Below the pieces are notes generated by a model that saw nothing but the letters and a program-made list of their open reading frames with translations, was not told the DNA's origin and ran no database searches. Made by a program: the position numbers and the translations under genes. From contig NZ_KE386491.1 of assembly GCF_000427405.1 (NCBI RefSeq), positions 1,037,001 through 1,101,000 of the forward strand: DNA of 64,000 nucleotides, in the 5' to 3' direction. Origin of the DNA: Flectobacillus major DSM 103 (GTDB taxonomy: Bacteria > Bacteroidota > Bacteroidia > Cytophagales > Spirosomataceae). Positions 52,537 to 62,103 of this stretch are shown here, in pieces (within the stretch, counting starts at the first letter, position 1; every line of letters begins with the position of its first letter).

Positions 52537-53517
52537 TTATTGGTTCAGCCATTCGATGGTTTTTCGGAAAGGCAATTGCAATGCTTTTCTTACACGTTTA
52601 TAGCGTTTGATTTTAATAGGTTTGATATAAAAGCAAGGGATTTGGATATAGTATTCGTTGAAATTATCTTTTAATTGTTGGGCATAGTATTGGAAAAGAG
52701 CAACAATATCGGGCCTATTGTCAAAACTTGAACGGTTTTGATATTTAGATACCTCGTTAGGTTTTTTTAGCTCATAACCACTATAATGAAAGAAAATTAG
52801 AGGTTCGCCATTGATAAAATATTTATTATTTTGTTGGCTAACTGTTCTTTCATGCAGATTCCAATAGGCCACATTATAGCCAGGGTATTTGTCTACCAAT
52901 ACATCATTGGGAAAGAATAATGGCACAAAGTTTATCCAATGTTGGTCTACAAAAAGGCCATTGCACAAATCTATTCTACAGTCTTTGGCTAGTCGGTCTT
53001 TCCACCAATCTACCATTTTGTAAGTAGCCTCACTTCTTGAAGTTGCAATGAATCCCAGATTATACAATCCTGTACTGAGGTGGTCGGTTTCTTTGGTATT
53101 GAGGTCGTCGTTGATAGGCGAGCAAATATGCGGTGTTACTACCATCGAATATTGTTCAAGCGAATGTTCTAATTTAGCCAAGCTATCAAATACAATGATG
53201 TCGGGGTCAAAATAAATAACATTTTTAATATCGGGTCTATTTTTATAGAAATAGTCGATAAAATAGGGCTTTACAGCTGTGTTTAACTCGGTAATATTAT
53301 AATTTTCGCACATTTCTTCAAAAAACTCAATATTGATTTTATCAATTTCGAGCAATTGAAATGGCGGTACTTTATCTGCTTCTAGTGTTACTTGGTCGAG
53401 TCTGTCAACTAATCCGATTACAAATTCTACAGATGGATTCTGTACTCGCAACGACTGCCCCAAGGTTTGGGCTTGGGCTAAATAATTGATAGAACAGATG
53501 GTAAAAGCTAATGTCAT
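52537..53517 (-). CDS. glycosyltransferase, GT8-like, DxD intact
   Basis: The 326-residue protein starts TLAFTICSINYLAQAQTLGQSL and has the DxD metal motif in VIYFDPDIIVFDSLAKL, then LYNLGFIATSR, LCNGLFVDQHWINFVPLFF and LIFFHYSGYEL near the end. It is a paralogue of the gene at 50344, sharing the start, the YNAGF/YNLGF strand and the QxWxNFxP stretch, but it keeps the metal site. The donor is unknown. It acts in the cytoplasm on the growing glycan. Duplication within the block is likely. Confidence 0.88.
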   Translation of the reverse strand: MTLAFTICSINYLAQAQTLGQSLRVQNPSVEFVIGLVDRLDQVTLEADKVPPFQLLEIDKINIEFFEEMCENYNITELNTAVKPYFIDYFYKNRPDIKNVIYFDPDIIVFDSLAKLEHSLEQYSMVVTPHICSPINDDLNTKETDHLSTGLYNLGFIATSRSEATYKMVDWWKDRLAKDCRIDLCNGLFVDQHWINFVPLFFPNDVLVDKYPGYNVAYWNLHERTVSQQNNKYFINGEPLIFFHYSGYELKKPNEVSKYQNRSSFDNRPDIVALFQYYAQQLKDNFNEYYIQIPCFYIKPIKIKRYKRVRKALQLPFRKTIEWLNQ

Positions 53518-53558
53518 AGTGATGATTGATATATTTAGGCAGAAGTTTTTTCCGCTAA

Positions 53559-54707
53559 TTATTGTGTTAGAATAGCCAAAAAGGTATCAAACGCATATTG
53601 TGTTTGGTGTCGTTCTAAGACTTTTTTATGGGCATTTGTGCCTTTTTCGGTACGCTCGGGAGTATTTTGTATAAGCTGCTCAATCTGTTTGGCAAACGCT
53701 TGTACGTCCAGATAATCTATCAAAAATCCTGCGTTGGTTTCTACAAAATCTTTTGCTCCGCCTGCTTGGTCAAAGCAAATAATAGGTTTGCTCAACAGTG
53801 CTGCTTCTAATACTACCAACGGATAGGGGTCTTCACGAGAAGTCAGGGCAAAAATATCGAACAAGGCCATGTAATCTAAAGGATTGGCAACAGCTTCTAC
53901 AAATTTGAGATTATCCAATTTGAGCCGCTTTTTGTCGATATTAAATAACTGAAAATCGGCTTGCTGATGCGAGCCACCAACCCAAACCAAATAGACTCCG
54001 TGTGCTTGAAGAAGGTGGCCTATTTGTAAAAATAAATCAACTCCTTTTCTTAAATCTATCGTACCCATTCCACCTACCACAAAAGCCTGTTCTGGAATAC
54101 CTAGTTGCTTCTTGATACTAGCGATTTGCGACACATCGGGCTTGTAATTCATGGCCGCTTCGGGTAGTAAAGAAGGAAGTACGTCTATCTTGTTGGGCTG
54201 AATCCCAAACTGATTGATTAAGTTTCCTTTTACAGAATCGGCACAGGCAATATACCTATGAGTACCATTAAGAGTATTTTGAATATTTTTGGCCGAGCTG
54301 TACATATTAATACCCATTTCTAGCTCGTGGATATACGAGTAAATAGGACAACCTAGCTGGGTTAGCTCAGGGAAAATATCGCCATTTGTAAAAGTATTGG
54401 AAACAATTAAATCAAATTGTTTGGCTTTGAGGGTATTCCAAAGTGGGCCAGTGTTGTTAGCCTTTCCCAGAATCTTCTGCTTTACTTTTTCCAGAAGGAT
54501 TCGTTTAAGGCTTGTCGATGGAGCTTGGTATAATACAAACGTTTCGGCAATAGCCCGATAGTCGTCAACAAGTGGGCCGCCGTATTTGAGTAGTACCGAA
54601 AATTCTATTTGTGTTTTTTCTTTTAGTAGTTTAAGAAACCTCAATAGTAGAATCTGAGCACCCGCCCGATTAGCATCATGCCCGACAAAGAGAATTTTTT
54701 GTTTCAT
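53559..54707 (-). CDS. glycosyltransferase, GT4 type
   Basis: The 382-residue protein has the GT-B start ILFVGHDANRAGAQILLLRFL, the C-terminal FVVGGMGTIDLRKGVDLFLQIG and the acidic motif in ALTSREDPYPLVVLEAALLSKP. It is a retaining transferase with unknown donor. It stands between the DxD GT8-like gene and the GT2 gene, all in the same direction with short gaps (41 and 52 bases), so the block is one transcription unit. Confidence 0.92.
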   Translation of the reverse strand: MKQKILFVGHDANRAGAQILLLRFLKLLKEKTQIEFSVLLKYGGPLVDDYRAIAETFVLYQAPSTSLKRILLEKVKQKILGKANNTGPLWNTLKAKQFDLIVSNTFTNGDIFPELTQLGCPIYSYIHELEMGINMYSSAKNIQNTLNGTHRYIACADSVKGNLINQFGIQPNKIDVLPSLLPEAAMNYKPDVSQIASIKKQLGIPEQAFVVGGMGTIDLRKGVDLFLQIGHLLQAHGVYLVWVGGSHQQADFQLFNIDKKRLKLDNLKFVEAVANPLDYMALFDIFALTSREDPYPLVVLEAALLSKPIICFDQAGGAKDFVETNAGFLIDYLDVQAFAKQIEQLIQNTPERTEKGTNAHKKVLERHQTQYAFDTFLAILTQ

Positions 54708-54759
54708 AGAAAATTAAGCCACTACTAAATTGTAGATTACAAAAATACGAAAATATTTG

Positions 54760-55587
54760 TTAGGAATTGGTTAGATTCTTGATGATAGTATTGTAATGCT
54801 GTACTGTTTTGCTCAAAATATCGGTATATTCTTGCTGATAGGCAAGGTCTATAGCCTTAAACATTTCCATGCGATTTTGAAGGAAAAACAGATTCTTAGG
54901 GGTATGAATAGTGGTCATACCACCACTATGCTTACGATAACAGCCCATCGTTTCGGGCAAATACTTGATTTTCCCGTGTCGAGCCGCTTGTATAAATATA
55001 CCTAAATCGCCACTAGCCGATTTCCACCACCAATCTGCCAGCCCGCTCTGAAATACATTTCTAAAAACAGTACTGGCTGTACCCAAAATCCATTTGTTAT
55101 CTCTCAACAAATCGCTAATGTCGGAGGTGTCGGCTTGGTCGGGGTCGTTGAAAGGATGAGCAGGCGAGTTGTCTTCATAAATCACCTCAAGCTGATGATG
55201 ACAAATACTATATTCAGGGTGATTATCAAGAAAATCAACTTGTTTTTGAAGCTTCAGTGCATCTGTCCAGTAGTCATCACCTTCGCACAAAGCGATATAC
55301 TGGCCACTGCATTGTTCAAATAAGAATGCTACGTTATTTTTTCCACCTAATTCTCTGGGCGTTGTGGGGCCAAGGTTTTGGGGGTGTAAAAAAGCTTTTA
55401 TCTGAGGAAATTGTGAAGCATATTGCTGAATAATAGCTTGTGTGCCATCGGTAGAGGCATCGTCGCCAATTATTATTTCAAATGCAAAATCAGTTTGTTG
55501 CATCAAAGCTCCTTGTATCATTTGCCCAATAAATTTGGCATGGTTAAATACAGGTACTAAAATGCTTACTTTGGGTTGTTTTTTCAT
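54760..55587 (-). CDS. glycosyltransferase, GT2 type
   Basis: The start is set at the internal ATG giving MKKQPKVSILVPVFNHAKF; a frame to 55620 has an unlikely leader. The 275-residue protein has the GT-A core: FEIIIGDDASTDGTQAII, the metal motif in ALCEGDDYWTDALKLQ, and a Trp-rich acceptor part (SGLADWWWKSASGDLG). It is the first gene of the minus-strand glycan block of six. Donor and acceptor unknown; enzymes of this type often build capsule or O-antigen. Confidence 0.92.
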   Translation of the reverse strand: MKKQPKVSILVPVFNHAKFIGQMIQGALMQQTDFAFEIIIGDDASTDGTQAIIQQYASQFPQIKAFLHPQNLGPTTPRELGGKNNVAFLFEQCSGQYIALCEGDDYWTDALKLQKQVDFLDNHPEYSICHHQLEVIYEDNSPAHPFNDPDQADTSDISDLLRDNKWILGTASTVFRNVFQSGLADWWWKSASGDLGIFIQAARHGKIKYLPETMGCYRKHSGGMTTIHTPKNLFFLQNRMEMFKAIDLAYQQEYTDILSKTVQHYNTIIKNLTNS

Positions 55588-55748
55588 GTAATTTTCAACA
55601 AGAATACTAGTAAAAAGCATTGTTAGGGCTTTTTGTTAGTATCATTAAAATTTAGAACTATAAAGTTGGGGCTAAATTTTTAGGTCACCAAGCAAATAGG
55701 GGCATATTCATCTACAGATTGTATGAAAGGTAGGTTTTGATAAATAAA

Positions 55749-55798
55749 CCTAACCAAAGCCCTGCAAGATCAAGTTGTATTGCAGGGCTTTGGTTAGG
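55749..55798. terminator. long hairpin overlapping the stop codon of the transporter gene
   Basis: A perfect 19-bp stem (55749-55767 with 55780-55798, core CCAAAGCCCTGCAA) with a 12-base loop. The stop codon at 55794-55796 is in the right arm. The minus-strand continuation is T-rich (TTTATTTAT), which favours termination in that direction. Confidence 0.85.
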
Positions 55799-56570
55799 CT
55801 TGGCCAGCTTCAGAAATAAGTTCATCCGATAACTCTTTTCCTAAATAGCCATCAATCAAATTATGGGCTAAATAGATAAGCGGTGTCATGAGAATTGCCG
55901 AGAAAAATTTGTACAAATAGTTGTTCAACGAAGTAGAAATCCATTGGTCGATAGTCCAGTTGCCAAAAACAACAAAGGCAATACCTATTACCACAAAGCT
56001 GTCGATAAGCTGTGATACCAAGGTCGAGCCAGTGGCTCGTAACCATATCTTTTTATGCCCAGTAACTTTTCTGATAGAATGAAATACATAGGCATCCAAG
56101 ATTTGGCTGATAAGAAAAGCACTCAACGAACCCGTAATAATTCCCAAGCCTTGACGAAAGATTTTGGCAAAGGCGTAGTTAATGTCAAAGTTATTATCGC
56201 CTTTGTTAACATCAATCCAAAACTGAGCAGGCGTAAGCAAGGTAGCTCCATAAATAATAACAAAGCTGTAGGCAATGAACCCTGCTGTGAGGAAAGAGAT
56301 TTTTTTTACGCCTTTTGTACCAAAATATTCATTAATAATATCGGATGTAATAAATACAAAAGGCCAGTTTAATGCTCCTGCGGTTTGGTTGATGTCCCAT
56401 GTACCAAAGAAAGTTTGGAGATGCAAAGGGCTAAAACCGAGGGTTTGCTCGACCGAGAAAATTTTAGCTCCAACAATTTCGGCTACAATGGCGTTGGTGA
56501 GGAAAATACCAAATAGGAAAACATATAGTTTGGAACGCTTAGAATTTAGTATGGAAGTATCAATACTCAT
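55794..56570 (-). CDS. yhhQ: queuosine precursor transporter (YhhQ/VUT family)
   Basis: The 258-residue membrane protein has about six spans with the family pattern: LFGIFLTNAIVAEIVGAKIFS, WPFVFITSDIINEYFGTKGVKK, QGLGIITGSLSAFLISQILDAYVFH, and WLRATGSTLVSQLIDSFVVIG with the acidic residues in membrane helices. The family imports preQ0/preQ1 or related precursors for queuosine tRNA modification. No queuosine synthesis gene or riboswitch is adjacent. A terminator from the upstream aminotransferase separates the two genes, so this one needs its own promoter. Confidence 0.92.
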   Translation of the reverse strand: MSIDTSILNSKRSKLYVFLFGIFLTNAIVAEIVGAKIFSVEQTLGFSPLHLQTFFGTWDINQTAGALNWPFVFITSDIINEYFGTKGVKKISFLTAGFIAYSFVIIYGATLLTPAQFWIDVNKGDNNFDINYAFAKIFRQGLGIITGSLSAFLISQILDAYVFHSIRKVTGHKKIWLRATGSTLVSQLIDSFVVIGIAFVVFGNWTIDQWISTSLNNYLYKFFSAILMTPLIYLAHNLIDGYLGKELSDELISEAGQA

Positions 56571-56599
56571 TTTTAAGGGATTTAGACAATGTTGGGTAT

Positions 56600-56632
56600 A
56601 AAAAAGAGTCAGATTAGTGATAATCTGACTCT
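56600..56632 (-). terminator. terminator of the aminotransferase gene
   Basis: AGAGTCAGATTA (56605-56616) pairs perfectly with TAATCTGACTCT (56621-56632) around GTGA; on the minus strand the stem runs into TTTTTT. It lies 67 bases after the aminotransferase stop. Confidence 0.93.
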
Positions 56633-56699
56633 GTATAAAATTAACTAAAAATCTGAAAAAAAGTTATGGAATAACACGCTTTCCTCTAAAAAGACCTAA

Positions 56700-57932
56700 T
56701 TATCCCGAAATTTTGGATTTCCCCTTTCTGTGATTTTCAAAATGAAGAGCAATTTTACCCAAAGCTAATTCAAGTTGTTCTAGGTGAGGAAGGAATACAA
56801 TTCGGAAGTGGTCAGGTTCTTTGAAATTGAACCCTGTGCCTGCTACTACCAAAATACGTTGTTCTTCTAAAAGACTTAACACAAAGTCGCCATCGTTTTT
56901 GAAGTCGAATTGTTTTAAATCAAATTTGGGGAACAAATACATTGCACCTTTGGGCTTTACACAGGTAACACCCGGAATAGCGATCAGTTTTTGGTGAGTT
57001 AACTCCATTTGCTTGTACAAACGCCCCGTAGGAATTACCAAATCGTTGATAGATTGATACCCACCCAAGGCTGTTTGAATACCATATTGGGTAATAACAT
57101 TGGCACACAAACGCATACTTGCCAAAAAGCTAAGCCCTTCTATATAAGATTTGGCCTTGTGTTTAGCTCCTGTAAGTACCATCCATCCGCCTCTAAAGCC
57201 TGCTGCACGGTAATTTTTGGACATACCACCCATTGTCACTACAAGGGTTTCTTCCGACATCCCTGCGGTGGTATGGTGTACCGCTCCATCATAAAGGATT
57301 TTGTCATAAATCTCATCGGCAAAAACAATCAGCTTATGTTTTTCGGCCAAACGAACAATACCTTCTACTATACTTTTTTCATATACAGCACCTGTAGGGT
57401 TGTTGGGGTTAATCAATACAATACCACGTGTTTTCTTTGTGATTTTGGCCTCAATATCTTTTAAATCAGGATTCCAGTCGGCGGCTTCATCACATACATA
57501 ATGTACAGGTGTACCACCAGCTAGGCCAACCGAGGTAGTCCAAAGGGGATAGTCGGGTGAAGGAATCAAAATTTCATCACCAGTATTCAATAAGGCAGTC
57601 ATTACCAAAGATATAAGCTCACTTACGCCATTGCCGATGAATACATCTTCAATTTCGATATTTCTTACGCCACGACTTTGATAATACTGCATTACGGCCT
57701 TGCGGGCGGCAAACAACCCACGAGAATCGGCATAACCTTGAGCGTTGCGAATATTCATGATGATGTCATGAATAATTTCGTCAGGAGTCTCAAAGCCAAA
57801 TGCCGCTGGGTTGCCGATATTCAAAGAGGTGATTTTATAGCCCTCACGTTGTAATTGGAGAGCCTTATCATAAACTGGACCACGAATATCGTAGCGGAGC
57901 GAATCAAGGCGACTACTTTTTAAGATTTCCAT
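56700..57932 (-). CDS. pyridoxal-phosphate aminotransferase (AlaA/alanine type)
   Basis: The 410-residue protein is a class I fold aminotransferase: INIGNPAAFGFETPDEI at the start, YADSRGLFAARKAVMQYY, LINPNNPTGAVYEK, VFADEIYDKILYDG, and the PLP-binding Lys in MGGMSKNYRAAGFRGGWMV. The C-terminal FRIVFLPHLEQLELAL is typical. The sequence style is that of the AlaA/YfbQ-like alanine-glutamate transaminases. It would exchange the amino group between alanine and 2-oxoglutarate. It is monocistronic and ends at a clear terminator. Confidence 0.93.
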   Translation of the reverse strand: MEILKSSRLDSLRYDIRGPVYDKALQLQREGYKITSLNIGNPAAFGFETPDEIIHDIIMNIRNAQGYADSRGLFAARKAVMQYYQSRGVRNIEIEDVFIGNGVSELISLVMTALLNTGDEILIPSPDYPLWTTSVGLAGGTPVHYVCDEAADWNPDLKDIEAKITKKTRGIVLINPNNPTGAVYEKSIVEGIVRLAEKHKLIVFADEIYDKILYDGAVHHTTAGMSEETLVVTMGGMSKNYRAAGFRGGWMVLTGAKHKAKSYIEGLSFLASMRLCANVITQYGIQTALGGYQSINDLVIPTGRLYKQMELTHQKLIAIPGVTCVKPKGAMYLFPKFDLKQFDFKNDGDFVLSLLEEQRILVVAGTGFNFKEPDHFRIVFLPHLEQLELALGKIALHFENHRKGKSKISG

Positions 57933-58368
57933 GCAATTGTTGTTTGTAATGCTTATTCAAGCAATAAGCACGAGCAGTGGCTGTCAGAAGGGTGTTGTCA
58001 AGGAATTGTTGGTTTTATTGATTGTTGTTGGTATGAGCAAAACAATGAAAAGAACATCATAATATGGTGGTTTTCAAATCAAAAATATCAAACAATGCTT
58101 TTAAACATCTTTTTAAGAATTTTTCTGATGGCTAATGGCTACGAGTTATTGGTTAAATAGTTTTGTTTCAAATAAATAATGGCGGCAAAGTTCAGAAAAA
58201 AAAGTGAATCCTAGTATTTTACTAGAGATAATTTTCAAGATAACATGAGTATTTATGGCTATTGGGCATTTTTGTGGAAGAAGAGGGATAAAAAAATATC
58301 TCCACGAGCCTATAAAAGGCCCGAGGAGACTGCTTTCATCCATATTTTACGTATTACCAATACTTATG
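57933..58368. other. gene-free spacer with a minus-strand terminator
   Basis: No credible ORF occurs in 436 bases. It contains the terminator of the GH109-like gene at 58289-58329 and presumably the promoter of the aminotransferase gene near 57950-58100, where no clear box was recognised. Confidence 0.55.
58289..58329 (-). terminator. terminator of the GH109-like gene
   Basis: Read on the minus strand, TCTCC (58329-58325), CG and GCC pair with GGC, CG and GGAGA (to 58299) with small mismatches, followed by ATATTTTTTT. It lies 40 bases after the stop codon. Confidence 0.75.
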
Positions 58369-59730
58369 CTAAACTTCCAATCCAAAGATTGGTTTTCGGG
58401 TTTTCCACTTACCACGTGTAAAATCGGGGATTGCTACTGGGGCCGATCCCTTGGCAATCGACATTTCAGAAAGTGGACTGATGGCCGACCACGCTGCTGC
58501 ATCGTAGACATCGATAGGAGGGGTGGTTTTGTTTTTGACAGCATTAATAAAATCACGGATAACAAAATAATCCATACCTCCATGACCTGCCCCAACGGCC
58601 TCTTGTTCTAATTTTTTCCAAACGGCATGGTCATATTTTTTCATATAGGCTTCATCCGATTCCCAAACATCGTTTTTTGCCGATACTTTTTCTACATAAA
58701 TCTGGTTGCCTTCGTCCATCCACAAGCCACTTGCACCTTGTACCCTAAAGCCCAACGAATAAGGACGAGGCGAATTGGTGTCGTGTGTAATTAAAATAGT
58801 TTCGCCATTGGCACACTTAATCATGGTTTGTACAACGTCTCCCAATTTGAATTTTACCTTTGCATTTGGGTGATTTTCGCCCCCATTGTCTACGATATAT
58901 TTGTGTAAAGCAACGCCTTTTGATGCCATCGACGTTAGGTACAAAAACTGATTACCACGGTTGATATTAATCATTTCGGCTACAGGCCCCAAGCCGTGTG
59001 TTGGATAAAGGTCGCCGTTTCTATCAACCGAATGCTGGGTTCTCCATTTGGCTTCACTGAAGGCATTTGCCCCAAATTCGACACCACCACCGTAGGCTTG
59101 TTTGCCATTGTTGAATTTTACATGCCGCAAATCGTGTTCGTAACCACATTCTAAATGAGTGATTTCACCAAAAAGATTGTCACGAACCATATTCAATACA
59201 GCCATAACATCGCGACGGTAGCATACATTCTCGAGCAGCATGCAGTGCGAGCCTGTTTTTTCGAAGGTATTCACCAAATCCCATGATTCTTGCAATTTTA
59301 CGGTAGCCGAAACCTCCAATCCTGCATATTTTCCTGCTTTCATGGCGGCTAGTGCCATCGGTACGTGCCATTCCCATGGTGTGGCTATAATGATACCGTC
59401 GATATCGTCGCGCTTTACCATGTTTTCAAAATCTAGGTCGTTTTTACCATAAACAGCAGCCTCTTTTCTCCCTGACTCTTTCAAAATCTTCTGAGCGGCT
59501 GCAATAGCCTGTGGGTCAATATCACAAATACAAGTAATCTCTACCTCTGGAAAAGCCGTAGCATTTTTTACGTGGTTTCGACCTCGTAAACCTACACCAA
59601 TAAAGCCTAGACGTACTTTTCGGTCATCTTTCTTGGCTAAAACACTATTGGGCAGTACCAACCCTGCTGCAAGGGCGATACCTCCTTTTTGTATAAAATC
59701 GCGTCGTTGTAATGTCTTTTTCATACTCAA
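58369..59730 (-). CDS. Gfo/Idh/MocA-family protein, GH109-like, Tat-exported
   Basis: The 453-residue protein has a twin-arginine signal (LQRRDFIQKGGIALAAGLVLPN). A Rossmann fold follows (VRLGFIGVGLRGRNHV, CDIDPQAI, with ATPWEWHVPMALAAMKAGKYAGLEV), then a C-terminal domain with YPTHGLGPVAEMININRG and the LECGYEHDL, HGGMDYFVIRDFI marks. The pattern, including the GDLYPTHGLGPV stretch, is that of family GH109 alpha-N-acetylgalactosaminidases, which use bound NAD. It would act in the periplasm on N-acetylgalactosamine-type glycans or be a related oxidoreductase. It follows a nucleotidyltransferase and a GHMP kinase in the same direction. Confidence 0.88.
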   Translation of the reverse strand: MSMKKTLQRRDFIQKGGIALAAGLVLPNSVLAKKDDRKVRLGFIGVGLRGRNHVKNATAFPEVEITCICDIDPQAIAAAQKILKESGRKEAAVYGKNDLDFENMVKRDDIDGIIIATPWEWHVPMALAAMKAGKYAGLEVSATVKLQESWDLVNTFEKTGSHCMLLENVCYRRDVMAVLNMVRDNLFGEITHLECGYEHDLRHVKFNNGKQAYGGGVEFGANAFSEAKWRTQHSVDRNGDLYPTHGLGPVAEMININRGNQFLYLTSMASKGVALHKYIVDNGGENHPNAKVKFKLGDVVQTMIKCANGETILITHDTNSPRPYSLGFRVQGASGLWMDEGNQIYVEKVSAKNDVWESDEAYMKKYDHAVWKKLEQEAVGAGHGGMDYFVIRDFINAVKNKTTPPIDVYDAAAWSAISPLSEMSIAKGSAPVAIPDFTRGKWKTRKPIFGLEV

Positions 59731-59943
59731 AATATTAGATAAGTTATGCGTTAGAAAGTGCTGTTTAATTTGTCAATGAGTAAATATCTGATTGTACCAC
59801 AGAAAAGTTTTTATGGATATAAAACCAATATTCTTCTTGTAAAATAATCGGAGGAATCTTTTTAAAATACTAACAGCCATTTGACAATACAAAATGAGTG
59901 AAGCGTTCATTTATTATCAGAGCTTTAATGGATTTGAATATCA

Positions 59944-60807
59944 TTAAAAAGAGTATGTTTCCTCCAAATATGCTTTCACTGTTTCTATATCATGTTTACT
60001 GGTAAGGTCGGGTACATTTTCGGCCAAAGGGATACAGTATATTTTTTTATGAAATACCTCGTTCATCATCGAAAGACTAGTGGGTAATTCTTTTTCGTTA
60101 CGCTCGGGATGAAAAGGTGTTTGTACCAAAGCTGGTAGTATATCTTCGGCTTCCAATACAAAGGCATTCATACTTACGCCAATTCGTCCATATTTTTGTA
60201 GTACTTCTTCAGCTTGCTGTTCGCTAGGTTTTTCTATGATTTTATGAAGAAAACCTTGTTCGTCTGGCTCTATAATGGCAAATGCTTTGATTCTTTCAAG
60301 AGGAAAATCTAGGCTATCTCTATCATAACTAACCAGTGCGTTGGTATGCGGGCAGTTCCAGAGTACCTCCAAAGCCTTTACAGAGTACAGGTTGTCGCTA
60401 TTACAAACAATGGTACGTCCTTTTTGCCATTGAGGATGTTGTTGTAAAGCTTGCCAAACGGCATCGGCTGTACCCGCAGGCTTGATTCGGTCTTGACTAA
60501 TTGTTTGTCGTGCAAAAAAGAAAGTAAGTCCCCAATGCTTGCCTGTTTGCACTAAGTTTTCATAATAAGGTTGAGTAAAGCTGTCGTTTGGATGTAATAA
60601 TAATAAAACTTCTTCAACGCCAGCCACACTTGCATTGTACAATTGATAGTCAATCAGCGATTTACCTTCTTTTCCTAGTCCAATCATGCCTTTGGTAAGA
60701 GTATTAGCTTGGTCGATAAGTTCTTTTTCGATGTGTTGAATATCTTGTGCGTCTTTTTTCATTCTGGAAGCTACACCGCCTGCCAAAATAAGGATTCTTT
60801 TTTTCAT
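59944..60807 (-). CDS. sugar nucleotidyltransferase-like protein
   Basis: The 287-residue protein has the GT-A-like nucleotidyltransferase start ILILAGGVASRMKKDA (altered G-x-G-x-R loop), LSMMNEVFHKK later, and TIVCNSDNLYSVKAL with the conserved Asp of the activated sugar site. The loop is GGVASRM rather than GGxGTRL, so the substrate may differ from RmlA-type enzymes. It would couple a sugar-1-phosphate to a nucleotide. It lies 58 bases after the GHMP kinase gene, which could make that sugar-1-phosphate, so the pair may be a sugar activation route. Confidence 0.83.
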   Translation of the reverse strand: MKKRILILAGGVASRMKKDAQDIQHIEKELIDQANTLTKGMIGLGKEGKSLIDYQLYNASVAGVEEVLLLLHPNDSFTQPYYENLVQTGKHWGLTFFFARQTISQDRIKPAGTADAVWQALQQHPQWQKGRTIVCNSDNLYSVKALEVLWNCPHTNALVSYDRDSLDFPLERIKAFAIIEPDEQGFLHKIIEKPSEQQAEEVLQKYGRIGVSMNAFVLEAEDILPALVQTPFHPERNEKELPTSLSMMNEVFHKKIYCIPLAENVPDLTSKHDIETVKAYLEETYSF

Positions 60808-60865
60808 AGAAAATTGAGTGTATTACTCAATAGCTCGCCGATTGAGGGGGGCTACTGTGTTATAG

Positions 60866-61948
60866 TTAATTGAGGGTAAAGTCTGTGCTGCCTTCGGCAA
60901 TATCAATAATATAAGCCTTTCCGCCTACTTTCTCGATAGCTTCTACTACTGCTTCGGGGTTGTTGGGGGTATAGGCAAACATACAGCCACCACCTCCCGA
61001 GCCATTGATTTTGCCACCTAATGCTCCTGCATTATTGGCTACATGAATCATGCGGTTGATTTTGTCGGTCGACACCCGCTTGGCATCTCTGAGGTTGTCT
61101 TGATGTTGGTTGAGCAATGTTCCAAAATACACATTGTCAAGTTCTTGGTTTTCAAACATATTTTGGGCTTTTCTCAAAATATCTCTGTCTGAAAGATTGC
61201 TATGAAACAGAATAAACTCATCTGTATTCAGAATAGAGCGGTAATCATGAGCAGACTCAATAGGAGCAGTGCTTAAATCAAAGTTTGGATTATAATTTTT
61301 GATTTTTTGGAGTGCTTCTAGCATCCCAAACTTTACATGTTTGAGTACCTTGAGGGTATCTTTTGGTTCGAGCGAATCGCCCAAAACAAATGAGCCAAAT
61401 GCTGGATTATAGGCTTTTACCTGAATTTTGGGGCTCGACTCCAAATACATGATATGCCCAATTGCCGTAGCGTATTGGTCCATGCGTCCTCCTGGTTCTC
61501 CAAACTCTTCTACTTCTGCCAAATAGGCCAGTTCGCCTACCTCGATAGGGTCGATGGGCTGTCCGGCCATTTTGAGTAAAAAATGTGTCCATGCTACCAC
61601 TAATGCCGACGAACTCGACGTTCCCGAATTAATTGGAATATTGCCCTGTACTGTTATGTCGAAGCCTTCGGGAAAAGTAATTCCTTTTTTTCGTTCTAAG
61701 ATATTGAATACACTTCTGAAATAATCTCGGTCTTTTTGGTAAGACCGAATGCTTTGAAGCTCAAAGGATTCTTCAGTATTAATATCGGGCAAATGGATTT
61801 GAACATTACTCGAATGTTGTGTGCTTCCAGCAATCTCTATCCTTTTTGAAATAGCTGCCGCAATAACAGGCAAGCCTAAATAATCTTGATGCTCGCCAAA
61901 TAAACAAATACGCCCTGGCGTGGATACTTTTATGCTTTTATAATTCAT
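60866..61948 (-). CDS. GHMP-family sugar kinase
   Basis: The 360-residue protein has the family motifs: TPGRICLFGEHQDYLGLPVIAAAIS (galactokinase-type substrate motif), INSGTSSSSALVVAWTHFLL (ATP-binding P-x3-G-x-SSS-A) and the C-terminal GGKINGSGGGGCMFAYTP. The combination of GEHQDY and the glycine-rich motif 3 fits galactokinase, or a D-glycero-D-manno-heptose or arabinose kinase, but the sugar cannot be fixed. It is the first gene of a minus-strand run with a nucleotidyltransferase and a GH109-like gene, and is divergent from a LacI regulator. Confidence 0.9.
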   Translation of the reverse strand: MNYKSIKVSTPGRICLFGEHQDYLGLPVIAAAISKRIEIAGSTQHSSNVQIHLPDINTEESFELQSIRSYQKDRDYFRSVFNILERKKGITFPEGFDITVQGNIPINSGTSSSSALVVAWTHFLLKMAGQPIDPIEVGELAYLAEVEEFGEPGGRMDQYATAIGHIMYLESSPKIQVKAYNPAFGSFVLGDSLEPKDTLKVLKHVKFGMLEALQKIKNYNPNFDLSTAPIESAHDYRSILNTDEFILFHSNLSDRDILRKAQNMFENQELDNVYFGTLLNQHQDNLRDAKRVSTDKINRMIHVANNAGALGGKINGSGGGGCMFAYTPNNPEAVVEAIEKVGGKAYIIDIAEGSTDFTLN

Positions 61949-62050
61949 AGTTTATAGTTACAAAGCGATAAGTTGATAAACAAAAATAGGCATTTGTTGG
62001 CTAGTTGGGTAGCTTAATTGGTGCGGTTTGTAAGAAGAATATCTGTACAA

Positions 62051-62084
62051 CCGATTGTGCAACATTGTGCAACCGATTGTGCAA
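62051..62084. promoter_or_regulatory. tandem ATTGTGCAA repeats, likely operator
   Basis: ATTGTGCAA occurs at 62054-62062, 62064-62072 and 62076-62084, that is three copies 10 and 12 bases apart, on one face of the helix. The longer unit CCGATTGTGCAA occurs twice, 22 bases apart. They lie between the divergent GHMP kinase and LacI genes, just upstream of a -7 box, where a repressor would act. Confidence 0.6.
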
Positions 62085-62103
62085 ATTTTGGTGAATATAG
62101 TAT

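Noticed and set aside
56571-56640. preQ1 riboswitch in front of the queuosine precursor transporter
   Set aside because: The hairpin there is the terminator of the upstream aminotransferase gene; no preQ1 aptamer sequence is seen.
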